NCBI GenBank assembly: GCA_009617715.1
Contig: VTFK01000331.1
Location: forward strand, 62,001 to 126,000
Direction of reading: 5' to 3'
DNA length: 64,000 nucleotides
From: Plectrocnemia conspersa
Taxonomy: Eukaryota; Arthropoda; Insecta; Trichoptera; Polycentropodidae
The position numbers and the translations under genes were made by a program. Shown here piece after piece: positions 1 through 10,219 of the stretch (position 1 is its first letter; each line of letters starts with the position of its first letter). Under the pieces are notes generated by a model, which was not told where the DNA came from, ran no database searches, and saw nothing but the letters and a program-made list of their open reading frames with translations.

Positions 1-2790
1 TTGCTGCATGTTTTTCGCTAGAAGCCGACAAACGAGTCGCTTGTGAAGCTACTTGCGATGCTTCTGACACGGCTGATGATGCATGCTGCACGCTCGCTGC
101 CGACAAATGAGACGCTTGCGACGATTCTTTCTCGACGTGGGACACTGCTGCATGTTTTTCGCTAGAAGCCGACAGATGAGTCGCTTGTGAAGCTACTTGC
201 GATGCTTCTGACACGGCTGATGATGCATGCTGCACGCTCGCTGCCGACAAATGAGACGCTTGCGACGATTCTTTCTCGATGTGGGACACTGCTGCATGTT
301 TTTTGCTAGAAGCCAACTGATGAGTCGCTTGTGAAGCTACTTGCGATGCTTCTGACACGGCTGATGATGCATGCTGCACGCTCGCTGCCGACAAATGAGA
401 CGCTTGCGACGATTTTTTCTCGACGTGTGACACTGCTGATGCTGCGTGTTTTTCGCTAGAAGCCGACAGATGAGTCGCTTGTGAAGCTACTTGCGATGCT
501 TCTGACACGGCTGATGATTCATGCTGCACGCTAGCTGCCGACAAATGAGACGCTTGCGACGATTCTTTCTCGACGTGGGACACTGCTGCATGTTTTTCGC
601 TAGAAGCCGACAGATGAGTCGCTTGTGAAGCTACTTGCGATGATCCTGACACGGCTGATGATTCATGCTGCACGCTAGCTGCCGACAAATGAGCCGCATG
701 CGATGATTCTTTTTCGACGTGGGACACTGCTGATGCTGCGTGTTTTTTGCTAGAAGCCGACAGATGAGTCGCTTGTGAAGCTACTTGCGATGCTTCTGAC
801 ATGGCTGATGATGCATGTTGCACGCTCGCTGTAGACAAATGAGACGCTTGCGACGATTCTTTCTCGACGTGTGACACTGCTGATGCTGCATGTTTTTCGC
901 TAGAAGCCGATAGATGAGTCGCTTGTGAAGCTACTTGCGATGCTTCTGACACGGCTGATGATGCATGCTGCACGCTCGCTGCCGACAAATGAGACGCTTG
1001 CGACGATTCTTTCTCGACGTGGGACACTGCTGCATGTTTTTCGCTAGATGCCGACAGATGAGTCGCTTGTGAAGCTACTTGCGATGCTTCTGACACGGCT
1101 GATGATGCATGTTGCACGCTCGCTGCAGACAAATGAGACGTTTGCGATGATTCTTTCTCGACGTGGGACACTGCTGATGCTCCATGTTTTTCGCTAGAAG
1201 CCGACAAACGAGTCGCTTGTGAGGCTACTTGCGATGCTTGTGACATGGCTGATGATGCATGCTGCACGCTCGCTGCCGACAAATGAGACGCTTGCGACGA
1301 TTCTTTCTCGACGTGGGACACTGCTGATGCTGCGTGTTTTTCGCTAGAAGCCGACAGATGAGTCGCTTGTGAAGCTACTTTCGATGATTCTGACACGGCT
1401 GATGATGCATGTTGCACGCTCGCAGCCGACAGATGAGCCGCATGTGACGATTCTTTCTCGACGTGGGACACTGCTGTTGCTGCATGTTTTTCGCTAGAAG
1501 CCGACAAACGATTCTTGCGATGCTTCTGACAGCTGATGGACACGCTCGCTGATGAGCCGCTGCGATGATTCTTTTCGACGTTTGCTGCGTGTTTTTAGAA
1601 GCCGACAGATGAGTCGCTTGTGAAGCTTCTGACTTGCGATGCTTCTGACAGAGCTGATGATGCATGTTAACGCATGTTTTCGCAGCCGACAGATGAGCCG
1701 TTTGCGATGATTTTTGCATCGACGCTCGGGACACTGCTGATGCTGCGTTTTTTTTTCGCTAGAAGCCGACAGATGAGTCGCTTGTGAAGCTACTTTGCGA
1801 TGATTCTGACGGCACATGTTGGCCGACAGATGAGCCGATGTGACGATCGACGTGGGCACGCTGCTGCTGCCGACAAAATGAAGACGCTTGCGATGATTCG
1901 ATTTCTCGACGTGGGACACTGCTGATGCTGCATGTTTTTTTTGCTGAAGCCGACAGATGAGTCGCTTGTGAAGCTACTTGCGATGCTTCTGACACGGCTG
2001 ATGATGCATGTTGCACGCTCGCTGCCGACAAATGAGACGCTTTGCGACGATTCTTTCTCGACGTGATGACACTGCTGCATGCTGATGATTTTCGACTGAG
2101 AAGCCGACAGATGAGTCGCTTGTGAAGCTAGCTTTGCGATGCTTCTGACACGGCTGATGATGCATGCTGCACGCTCGCTGCCGACAAATAAGACCGCGAC
2201 GATTCTTTCTCGCTTTGACGATTCTTTTCGCGACGACAGATGAAACTGCTGTGCGATGCTGCATGTTTTCGCGCTAGAAGCCGACAAATGAGTCGCTTTT
2301 GTGAAGCTACTTGCGATGTTTTCTGACACGGCTGATGATGCATGTTGCACTGATGATGCTGCACGCTCGCTGCAGACAAATGAGACGTTTGCGATGATTC
2401 TTTCTCGACGTGGGACACTGCTGATGCTCCATGTTTTTCGCTAGAAACCGACAAACGAGTCGCTTGTGAGGCTACTTGCGATGCTTGTGACACGGCTGAT
2501 GATGCATGCTGCACGCTCGCTGCTGACAAATGAGACGCTTGCGACGAATTTTTCTCGACGTGTGACACTGCTGCATGTTTTTCACTAGAGGCCGACAGAT
2601 GAGTCGCTTGTGAAGCTACTTGCGATGATTCTGACACGGCTGATGATGCATGTTGCACGCTCGCAGCTGACAGATGAGCCGCATGCGAAGCTAGTTGCGA
2701 TGATTCTGTCTCGGCGTGAAACAATGCTGCGTGTTTTTCGCTAGCTGCAGACAGATGAGATGCTTGCGAAGCTATTTGCGATGATTCTGA
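1..2790 (-). repeat. Coding tandem repeat, 144/150-bp unit
   Basis: The unit recurs every 144 bp, for example at 3 and 147. A 150-bp variant carries an extra 6 bp that adds Ser-Ala before the VSHVEK stretch. Both lengths keep the reading frame, and most differences between units are single substitutions, so the array is evolving as coding sequence. About ten clean units lie between 1 and 1,507. Each unit combines a VSHVEKESSQ part, an SVQHASSAVSE part and an SQVASQATHLSAS part. The last two resemble each other, so the 48-mer probably arose from a shorter Ser-Gln-Ala-Ser motif. Confidence 0.9.
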
Positions 2791-3107
2791 CATAGCATTG
2801 GACACAGTTGATGATGATAACATAATATTTTGCGACTTTGAAGTATTTTGAGATACATTTACCATTTGTATATTCCGTCTCAATCGCATTAGTAAATCCT
2901 GCATTGAAGTTGATTTGTTGTCAATGTTAATTTTTTTCATGCATTGTTTAAATGGCATTCGGTTCTTATTATCTGAAATACAAATTATATAACTAACATA
3001 TTTAAAAAAATATTTTACCAAAAATCGTACGGACCCTTAATGTTTGTAACTGGATAAGCAATTATTTGATAAATCGCTAATAACAGAAATAGTAGTTTCA
3101 GTACCAT
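1..3107 (-). CDS. Secreted Ser/Ala-rich repeat protein, sericin-like (partial, runs off left edge)
   Basis: Exon 1 is 3107-3019 and encodes the signal peptide MVLKLLFLLLAIYQIIAYP. An earlier in-frame Met at 3128 lies only about 14 bp from the TATA box, so Met 3107 is preferred. Exon 2 starts at 2972 after a TTTCAG acceptor. It opens with a unique segment of about 60 residues rich in Lys, Asn and Met, then enters a tandem 48-residue repeat with roughly 29% Ser, 23% Ala and 10% His, almost no Gly and no Cys. The frame is open from 2972 to about 2350 and again from about 1507 to position 1, but is broken by indels in between. The GTAAAA donor at 3018 leaves phase 2 while the acceptor needs phase 1; either a weak upstream GT is used or the T-run before the donor is one base too long. 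The composition and exon layout suggest a silk-glue (sericin-like) or filament protein. The family is inferred, and the C-terminus is outside the window. Confidence 0.6.
1507..2350 (-). other. Indel-shredded part of the 48-residue repeat
   Basis: Here the repeat text is still recognisable, but units lose or gain 1-13 bases many times, with runs such as ttttttttt and truncated versions of the usual words. All three minus frames are interrupted, while the flanking units are clean. Dominance of indels over substitutions points to a poor consensus through a repeat array. Decay limited to the middle of an otherwise open gene is the less likely alternative. Confidence 0.75.
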
Positions 3108-3140
3108 CTTGAATTTTGTGATTATCATACTTTTAGATTT

Positions 3141-3149
3141 TCTTATATA
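3141..3149 (-). promoter_or_regulatory. TATA box of the sericin-like gene
   Basis: The minus strand reads TATATAAGA. A start site about 30 bp downstream would fall near 3120, between the two candidate Met codons, which favours translation from Met 3107 with a very short leader. Confidence 0.55.
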
Positions 3150-4228
3150 TGCTCTTACAATTGCTTGAAGCAGTGCTTATCGTTTAGTAATGTTTTTAAT
3201 GGGAAGAGTTTGGTTCGATGATACGGAAGTTTTTGATAAAAACAATAATCATAATGAAAATTACTATTTGACCGAAAAAATAGACGAATAAAAAGGAATT
3301 AGATATGACTGATAATAATGATTCTGAACCAATTCGAAGGAAACAACAGGTAAGATTACAATTGAGCAGCGACGAAGAGGAATATTAAAATTTCTATTCC
3401 GTTTCAAATTATATACATTATATATTTTCGAATGAATTATGAACTAATAATAAATTATTACCATTTACTGTACGAGAATGTACATATGTTCCTAAATAAT
3501 TGCACGTATTCGCTTTTAGTGATTTTTTTGAAATTTATCTCCCAATTTTGTTATATTTTTAGAAATAAAAATATGATACATACTCTAGTTTTTGCAATTT
3601 TTTGCAAAATACACGTATGTAAGCGATTATTTTTTATTTGAATGACGATTTTAATATACAAACATAAAAAATAAGAGACCTCGCTATAAGTATTGTTTAT
3701 AATATATTAAAATATTTAATCGCATAAAAATAGCAGTATGACCTTAGATTCCTCACACTTTCAGTAATCTATATACTATTAACTAATATGTACGTGCGAT
3801 TAACAAAGCTAGTATGTAATTCAATAATGTTTATTTTATCGCAATTGCTACTTACGTATTAAGACAATGAGTCGTTTATCTTTAGTCGATGATACTAATT
3901 TTATCGTGTACGTATTTTTGTTTATATATATATTAATATTTATTTCTTCATATAATATGTATTGCTTTTTTATGATTGAAAAATACATCATTAGGGACCA
4001 GATGAATGATTTCTTTATAATAACTTTTATTTTTTTACTCATAGAGATCAATTGAAAACTAGTTTTTTGATAATATATAACGGGAATTTCCATGCAAAAT
4101 ATATTTCGCAGATTGACCGAAATCATCCGTTATACTGCCGTTTGCTAGTTAACTGTGAACCTGCTGTGGTGTGGTGATATTTGCGAACGTATATATTTTA
4201 AATGTGTGTGTATTTTGCAGGAGCATAT
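3150..4228. other. Intergenic region between divergent genes
   Basis: About 1.1 kb separates the TATA boxes of the minus-strand sericin-like gene and the plus-strand Gly/His-rich gene, so it must hold the upstream control regions of both. I see only AT-rich sequence and short chance ORFs, with no repeat or recognisable binding-site cluster. Confidence 0.5.
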
Positions 4229-4231
4229 ATA

Positions 4232-4237
4232 TATAAA
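4232..4237 (+). promoter_or_regulatory. TATA box of the Gly/His-rich gene
   Basis: TATAAA follows a short TA run. A CCAGTTA initiator-like motif sits about 27 bp downstream near 4257, giving a leader of roughly 35 bp before the ATG at 4293. Confidence 0.6.
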
Positions 4238-4292
4238 GATTTAATTGATACTGTAGCCAGTTAAAGCCCAAGAGATCTCCCCTCATCTCAAC

Positions 4293-5253
4293 ATGAAGAG
4301 CTTCGGCCGCGTGCTTTTGTCGCTTACCTTCTTAGTTGTGTTGGATTTTACGTCATGTAAACCTCTTGGTTAGTATTTTTATTATTTTAATTTGTTTATG
4401 TACATGAAAACATATATTGATTTTTTTCTGTATTGTTTTAGTGGATCTAGATTCAGTTCATTTAAGCGACGATTTAGTCGGACCTGAGACAAAACCTTTT
4501 GAAATCAACAGTGATGTAAATAATCGAAATGGTCGTCAGTATGGAGGTTATGGAGGCTATGGTGGCTATGGAGGTTATGGAGGATATGGTCATGATAATT
4601 ATGGGGGAGGACATCATCACCACCACAACAATCATCACGGACATGGCTATGAGCCGAACGGGCATCACGGTCATGGTTATGGTCATGGATATGGACATGG
4701 CTATGGACATGGCTATGGACATGGATACGACCATCACCATCATGGACATCACCATGATTTCCGTAGGGATTTTAAGGAAGACATGGTCACTGAAATCATG
4801 ATGGTTCCTGCGGATGCTTTAATTCATCCCATGGCAATGGGTCTAGAATTTATGCCACCACTTCATAAAGAAATGCATATTCCTGTGGCTGTGATTACCG
4901 ATCATTATAAGATGCAGTTGCCTCATCATGAGAAAGATAAACACGTTGTTAAAGAAGTAGTAGAGGTACCAAAGAAGGCAATAATTAAAGAACAAATACA
5001 AGACGCAAAAGTAAAGATTGAAGAAGAAAAAGAAGCATCGGCTATAGAACTTAATAACGAATCATCTTTTGAAGAATCTGCCATAGAATCCGTTCTGGAC
5101 ATAAGGGTAGAGGAACCGAAAGAAGAGGTCGCCAGTGTTGAGATTGAAGTGAAGAAAGAGGAAAAAGTAACACATAAGCCTCTCAAATGTCATGAGCCGG
5201 AACAAGAACATAAGCACGTCGGAGGACACGAACGCAAACATTTAAAGGCGTAA
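4293..5253 (+). CDS. Secreted Gly/His/Tyr-rich protein with charged C-terminal tail
   Basis: There are two exons, 4293-4368 and 4442-5253, with a phase-1 GT-AG intron, giving 295 residues. Exon 1 encodes MKSFGRVLLSLTFLVVLDF, a signal peptide probably cleaved near TSCKP. After a short acidic segment comes a run of GGY units, then poly-His patches and about six GHGY repeats, then HHHHGHHH. From about residue 135 the protein changes to an ordinary-composition domain with a PLHKEMHIPVAVITDHYK stretch, followed by a Glu/Lys/Val-rich tail. GGY and GHGY repeats are typical of insect cuticular and silk-associated proteins. Clustered His could bind metal ions and Tyr could be cross-linked, but both are inferences. 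I do not recognise the specific family. Long antisense and +1 frames over the repeat are shadows. Confidence 0.85.
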
Positions 5254-5528
5254 TATGTTTTAAAATGTGATATCTTAGAAAAGTATAATTTAAGGAGTAA
5301 CGTAAAACGCGATCGACTTATTCAAATACAAATTTGGTTATGTGGTTTAGCCGAAAAACATTCACAAAAAATGTTTTATTCAAATAATGTCCTGTTTTAA
5401 CACTAAGACTTTTGCCAGTTGAGTTCTGAATATTTTTTTTTACTTTTGGTAAAAATAGCAAATGGGCACTTTTGCTGATGAATGACTCGTATGGTCAATA
5501 TATGTTTATATTGTAATTCTATTTTTTA

Positions 5529-5534
5529 AATAAA
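5529..5534 (+). terminator. Polyadenylation signal of the Gly/His-rich gene
   Basis: AATAAA lies about 275 bp after the stop codon at 5253, in the 3' flank of the gene and before the duplicated block begins. Confidence 0.5.
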
Positions 5535-5917
5535 TATTTTAAGTGTGAATTGCGTTATTATTTATTTCATAATGCATTTAATTAACGGTAAAAGTGTTGA
5601 AGAATTTAAAGAAAATTTTGATAACATGGTAATGAAGCGTAAGAGGAGAGGGTATGTGACACAGTTAAAAGCGATGTGTTATATCGATCCGTAAACTTCA
5701 CAGGAAGGACATAATCGATGTAATATGTAGTTTTTTTCATCTCCTGTTATTTTCACAAGAAAAAATCATCAGTTCATATACGTATACATTTTTTTTATAA
5801 CAGATTCTGGGGTAAAATATTTTTTTATTTTACATTTTTTTTCAATTGCCAAAAAGTACGAATAAATCATATAGTTCACATTATTTATTCAATAACAACT
5901 AAACTGTACGGTTTATT

Positions 5918-7303
5918 TATTCTATTGAAACGAAATTGTAGTAAGACATACTAAATTCAAATCCAATTTTTTTCAGAAGCAAAAATATTCTTCAATTAAT
6001 CCACTTATACTTACTTTTTAGAAAGTTTATTTTGACAACGTTTAAAAAAAATGTTCTTAGAGAAAACAGAGTTCTCTTCTTTGATTACTTGTTAATATAG
6101 ATGTGAAGTTTTCAAAGCATGTATAAGAATGATGAAAGTAAAGTAGAATTTTAATAAGTAAATTTAAATTCTCAACCCAAAAGTTGTTCAATTCACTCTT
6201 AAAGTTATTGTCTTGAAGATAAATATCAACAGAAACACTTCTAATGAACTTAAAATTAAATAAGTAATACGATATATGAGACCTTGATAACTCAAAAAAT
6301 ATATGTTATGAGATAATCGACTATAAGTTATTTAAATGTTCTACAATATTTAGGGCAAACTAAATTAAATTTCAATGATTATTTTTCGGACTCAATCGAT
6401 TATTTTTTGGACTCAATTTCGTTTTATGGTAATTTTCGAAGTCTGATGAATATTATTAAAACTTGTTGATTTTGCGATGACGTTTATATAATGTCACGAA
6501 GCTTTCTAATGGAGCTTAATTTATATTTATTATTATTACATCCTTGTTTCCTATTCAATCTATTACAGATAAGCTCTCATAAATTTATTTAAAAGCAACC
6601 ATTAGTTAATTAAGCAAATTAACTTTAAAATAACTTTTTACCTTTTAAGATAATCTATAGTTCTTCTTAAAACAACATATAAATTCAAGTATTGAATCAT
6701 AGAATACTGCTATTTTAATTGTGTTTCTAATAAAATAATAAATAAATTCGTTTTATTTGTAATCATAATTTTTTTTAAATATTTATAATAATATTTCCTA
6801 ATTAAAAAAATAATAAAACAGTTCAAATGTTATTTAAATATAATTGTTTTCGTCTTAAATTTCTTTAATAATTTTTTAACCAATATAACAATGATACACT
6901 TTTTATAATAAAATTTTGTAACAATCCAAAATAAATTAGTTAGCATCTAGTGACAGCTGTTTTTATTTACTAATGGTATAATATAAATCGTAAATGCAAA
7001 ATATAAAAAAAAATTATTTATGATTCGAAGACAAAATCAGACGTTGCGGCGTTGGCAGCACTTTGAGAGCCAGATACTCCATCGTGGCCGGTATTAAAAT
7101 TTTGTGTGGCAGCATTGGCAGCAGTTTGACTTCCAGACCCACCACCGTGGCCATATTTCCAGCGCCAAAAGATTGCGTTCCAGCATTGGCGGCAGGGATT
7201 GACCCTGATGCACCTCCATGTCCAGTCCGTCAAAGTTTTGCGTGGCAGCATTGGCAATAGTCTGGTTTCCAGATGCACCGCCGTGTCCTCCGGCGTTGAA
7301 GTT
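5918..7303. repeat. Direct duplication, copy A
   Basis: This segment matches 7903-9222 almost base for base from 6055 onward, including the same AT-rich downstream region and the last part of the ATQNF-repeat gene. Copy A ends abruptly inside coding sequence near 7303, just after the shared ggcgttgaagtt. The partner copy continues into the intact gene. Confidence 0.9.
7018..7303 (-). pseudogene. Truncated 3' end of the ATQNF-repeat gene (duplicate)
   Basis: It corresponds to the last 95 or so codons of the gene at 8942-10159, including the FVFES terminus. Relative to that copy it has a 2-bp insertion (catatttcc against catttcc near 7153) and further indels near 7190-7230, so the frame is lost. 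Upstream coding sequence is replaced by low-complexity DNA. It is either a decayed tandem duplicate or a false duplicate made by assembly. Confidence 0.75.
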
Positions 7304-7902
7304 AAATGCAATCTTTCCGGGGTTTTGGAAACATAAAGTTTAAAAAAAAAAACATTTTTTAAATTTGGGATTCTATTAAATTTAAAAATTGCATTTTTTA
7401 ATTTCCCCCCTTAAATTTTTTTCTTTTTAAACATCTAAAAATTTTTTAATTTTAGTTTTTCATTAGAATTTTCATATTTCAAAATTTTTAAAAAAAAAAA
7501 AATTTTTAAAAGCAACTAAACTGGTCTTTTTTTTTTTTTCTTGTTTTTAAAATTTTTTAAGGGCCCTTTCCGTTTTTGCTCCAAAACTTCAAAGGAACAA
7601 AAATAAATCAGGGAAAACCTTTCTTTCGGGGGCCCTAAATTGGCCCTTTGGGGGTTTTTCCCTTTTTTTATACCCTCTTTTATGGTTTTTTCCCCCCAAA
7701 CCATCCCATGCCTGTCAAACATTTTTAAATTCCCCAAAAATTTTTTTTTCCCATTTCAAATCTGAATACGGTCCCTTCCCCAAGATTTACAACCTTTTTC
7801 CCAAAATTTTTTTTAAACTCCTTTTTAAATTTGTTTCGCCCTTTTAATTTTTTTAGTTTTTCTTATTTTTATTTGCTTTTTTTTTCAACAATTTCCTAAT
7901 TT
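7304..7902. other. Homopolymer-smeared copy of the gene's 5' part and promoter
   Basis: This stretch is dominated by runs of A, T, C and G with few mixed words. Aligned by eye, 7578-7890 follows the order of 10109-10480: the ctccaaaa..cttca words of exon 1, then tatac.cctctt of the TATA region, then aaaccatcc.atgcctgt, then the tttgtttcgc words. The changes are mostly collapsed or stretched runs, which resembles low-quality read ends rather than natural mutation. Confidence 0.7.
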
Positions 7903-9222
7903 TTTTTATTCTATTGAAAAAAACTGTAGAAGATATACTAAATTCCCCCCAATTTTTATAAAGTTTAAAAATATTTTTCTTAGAGAAAACAGAGTTCTGT
8001 TCTTTGATTACTTGTTAATATAGATGTGAAGTTTTCAAAGCATGTATAAGAATGATGAAAGTAAAGTAGAATTTTAATAAGTAAATTTAAATTCTCAACC
8101 CAAAAGTTGTTCAATTCACTCTTAAAGTTATTGTCTTAAAGATAAATATCAACAGAAACACTTCTAATGATTTTAAAAATTAAATGAGTAATACGATATA
8201 TGAGACCTTGATAACTCAAAAAATATATGTTATAAGATAATCGACTATAAGTTATTTAAATGTTCTACAATATTTAGGGCAAACTAAATTCATTTTCAAT
8301 GATTATTTTTCGGACTCAATCGATTATTTTTTGGACTCAATTTCGTTTTATGGTAATTTTCGAAGTCTGATGAATATTATTAAAACTTGTTGATTTTGCG
8401 ATGACGTTTATATAATGTCACGAAGCTTTCTAATGGAGCTAAATTAATATTTATTATTATTACATACTTGTTTCCTATTCAATCTATTACAGATAAGCTC
8501 TCATAAATTTATTTAAAAGCAACCATTAGTTAATTAAGCAAATTAACTTTAAAATAACTTTTTACCTTTTAAGATCATATATAGTTCTTCTTAAAACAAC
8601 ATATAAATTCAAGTATTGAATCATAGAATACTGCTATTTTAATTGTGTTTCTAATAAAATAATAAATAAATTCGTTTTATTTGTAATCATAAATTTTTTT
8701 AAATATTTATAATAATATTTCCTAATTAAAAATAATAATAAAACAGTTAAAATGTTATTTAAATATAATTGTTTTCGTCTTAAATTTCTTTAATATTTTT
8801 TTAAGCAATATAACAATGATACACTTTTTATAATAAAATTTTGTAACAATCCAAAATAAATTAGTTAGCATCTAGTGACAGCTGTTTTTATTTACTAATG
8901 GTATAATATAAATCGTAAATGCAAAATATAAAAAAAAATATTTATGATTCGAAGACAAAATCAGACGTTTCGGCGTTGGCAGCACTTTGAGAGCCAGATA
9001 CTCCATCGTGGCCGGTATTAAAATTTTGTGTGGCAGCATTGGCAGCAGTTTGACTTCCAGACCCACCACCGTGGCCATTTCCAGCGCCAAAAGATTGCGT
9101 TCCAGCATTGGCGGCAGATTGACTTCCCGATGCACCTCCATGTCCAGCGTCAAAGTTTTGCGTGGCAGCATTGGCAATAGTCTGGCTTCCAGATGCACCG
9201 CCGTGTCCTCCGGCGTTGAAGT
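7903..9222. repeat. Direct duplication, copy B
   Basis: This is the partner of 5918-7303. It contains the downstream flank and the in-frame 3' end of the intact ATQNF-repeat gene. Near 7945 it loses about 60 bp that are present in copy A around 5970-6050. Confidence 0.9.
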
Positions 9223-10159
9223 TCTGAGTTGCAGCATTCGCCGATGCAGCGTTTCCAGAAGCTCCTCCTCCGTGTCCTCCCAAGTTGAAGTTTTGTGTGC
9301 CAGCACTGGCTGAAGCAGCGTTTCCTCCTGCGCCTCCAAATCCTGAATTTAAATTTTGCGTAGCGGCGTTAGCTGACGTAGAGCTTCCTTTGAATCCTCC
9401 GAATCCTGAATTGAAATTTTGGGTAGCGGCGTTAGCGGAAGAAGATTGCGCACCTAAGCCTCCATGGCCCCCTCCAAAGTTTTGTGTAGCTGCATTAGCA
9501 GAGGCAGAGTTTCCTGAGAATCCGAATTGAGGGGTGTTAAACCCTGGATTTCCTCCGAAGCCCCCGAATCCTTGATTTCCGAATCCTTGGTTTCCGAATT
9601 GACCTTGAGGTTTTCCGAAACCAAAATCAGCGCCTCCTGGTGGAACGCCTTGAACATTTTCTGGTCTGTTTTTGCGTTTCGGAGATCTGCTTATTCTTTG
9701 TATTGGTTCTAATTGGATATCGTCAGACACGAGTATAGCGAACTCATCTTCAGCTATCGGAATCACTGAAAAGAACATTAATAATAAAATCAGTTTGCTA
9801 TCATAACTGCGCGTTTATATCTATTATATTACGTGAAAAGGTTGCGATCTTTACCGGGCGTCGATATCTATCACATTACAATGTTTTTTATTCTGATTTG
9901 AAGCATCTCAAAACCAGTTTTAGATTACATATTGAGAATTACGTCATTAGAATTATACATATTGCAAAATTTATAAATTAAACCGATTAAATAAATATTT
10001 TTCAATGTCAATGCTAATCTAAAAAGGTCAATTTTTTATTGTTTTTTTTTCGTTAGTTGTATATATACATAGAGGTCACGGTCACTCACGTCTATATGTA
10101 GCTCCAAAAGCTTCAGCCAGGAAGGCGAGCAATACCACAGTGGCGAGGAACACCTTCAT
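8942..10159 (-). CDS. Secreted Gly-rich protein with ATQNF repeats
   Basis: There are two exons, 10159-10090 and 9765-8942, with a phase-1 GT-AG intron, giving 297 residues. Exon 1 gives the signal peptide MKVFLATVVLLAFLAEAFG. A short acidic segment (about residues 25-45) is followed by a basic RSPKRKNR stretch that could be a processing site, then a GFGNQGFGG-rich linker. About nine imperfect repeats follow, each with the core A(N/S)A(A/G)TQNF separated by Gly-rich spacers such as GGHGGASGSQ. The last repeat ends at FVFES. The strict Asn-Ala-Ala-Thr-Gln-Asn-Phe spacing and lack of Cys suggest an extracellular structural or matrix protein of cuticle or silk. I cannot name the family. A frame-broken partial duplicate lies downstream at 7018-7303. 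Confidence 0.85.
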
Positions 10160-10211
10160 GCTTGGTCGGGAGCCTAGACTGGATTGGCGTGTGTGTCTAT
10201 TGATGCTGATG

Positions 10212-10218
10212 CTTTATA
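10212..10218 (-). promoter_or_regulatory. TATA box of the ATQNF-repeat gene
   Basis: The minus strand reads TATAAAG within GCGTATAAAGCATC, about 55 bp upstream of the ATG at 10159. That leaves room for a start site near 10185 and a leader of about 25 bp. Confidence 0.65.
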
Positions 10219-10219
10219 C

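Noticed and set aside
1375..2264. Several ORFs rich in Cys, His and Lys over the repeat array
   Set aside because: They are out-of-frame readings of the Ser/Ala repeat, created by the indels.
1..2800. Regular direct repeats resembling a CRISPR array
   Set aside because: Units are 144-150 bp, contiguous without spacers, and translate in frame into a repetitive protein; the genome is eukaryotic.
3867..4126. Overlapping 62- and 92-codon ORFs between the first two genes
   Set aside because: Low-complexity Ile/Tyr/Lys-rich chance frames in AT-rich DNA, with no start context or family resemblance.
4474..4801. Met/Ile/Val-rich ORFs on both strands over the Gly/His repeat
   Set aside because: They are shadows of a GGN/CAY-rich coding repeat; the plus-strand frame with signal peptide and splice sites is the real one.
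9285..9712. Plus-strand Pro/Ala-rich ORFs opposite the ATQNF gene
   Set aside because: Antisense to Gly-rich codons; no splice or promoter support.
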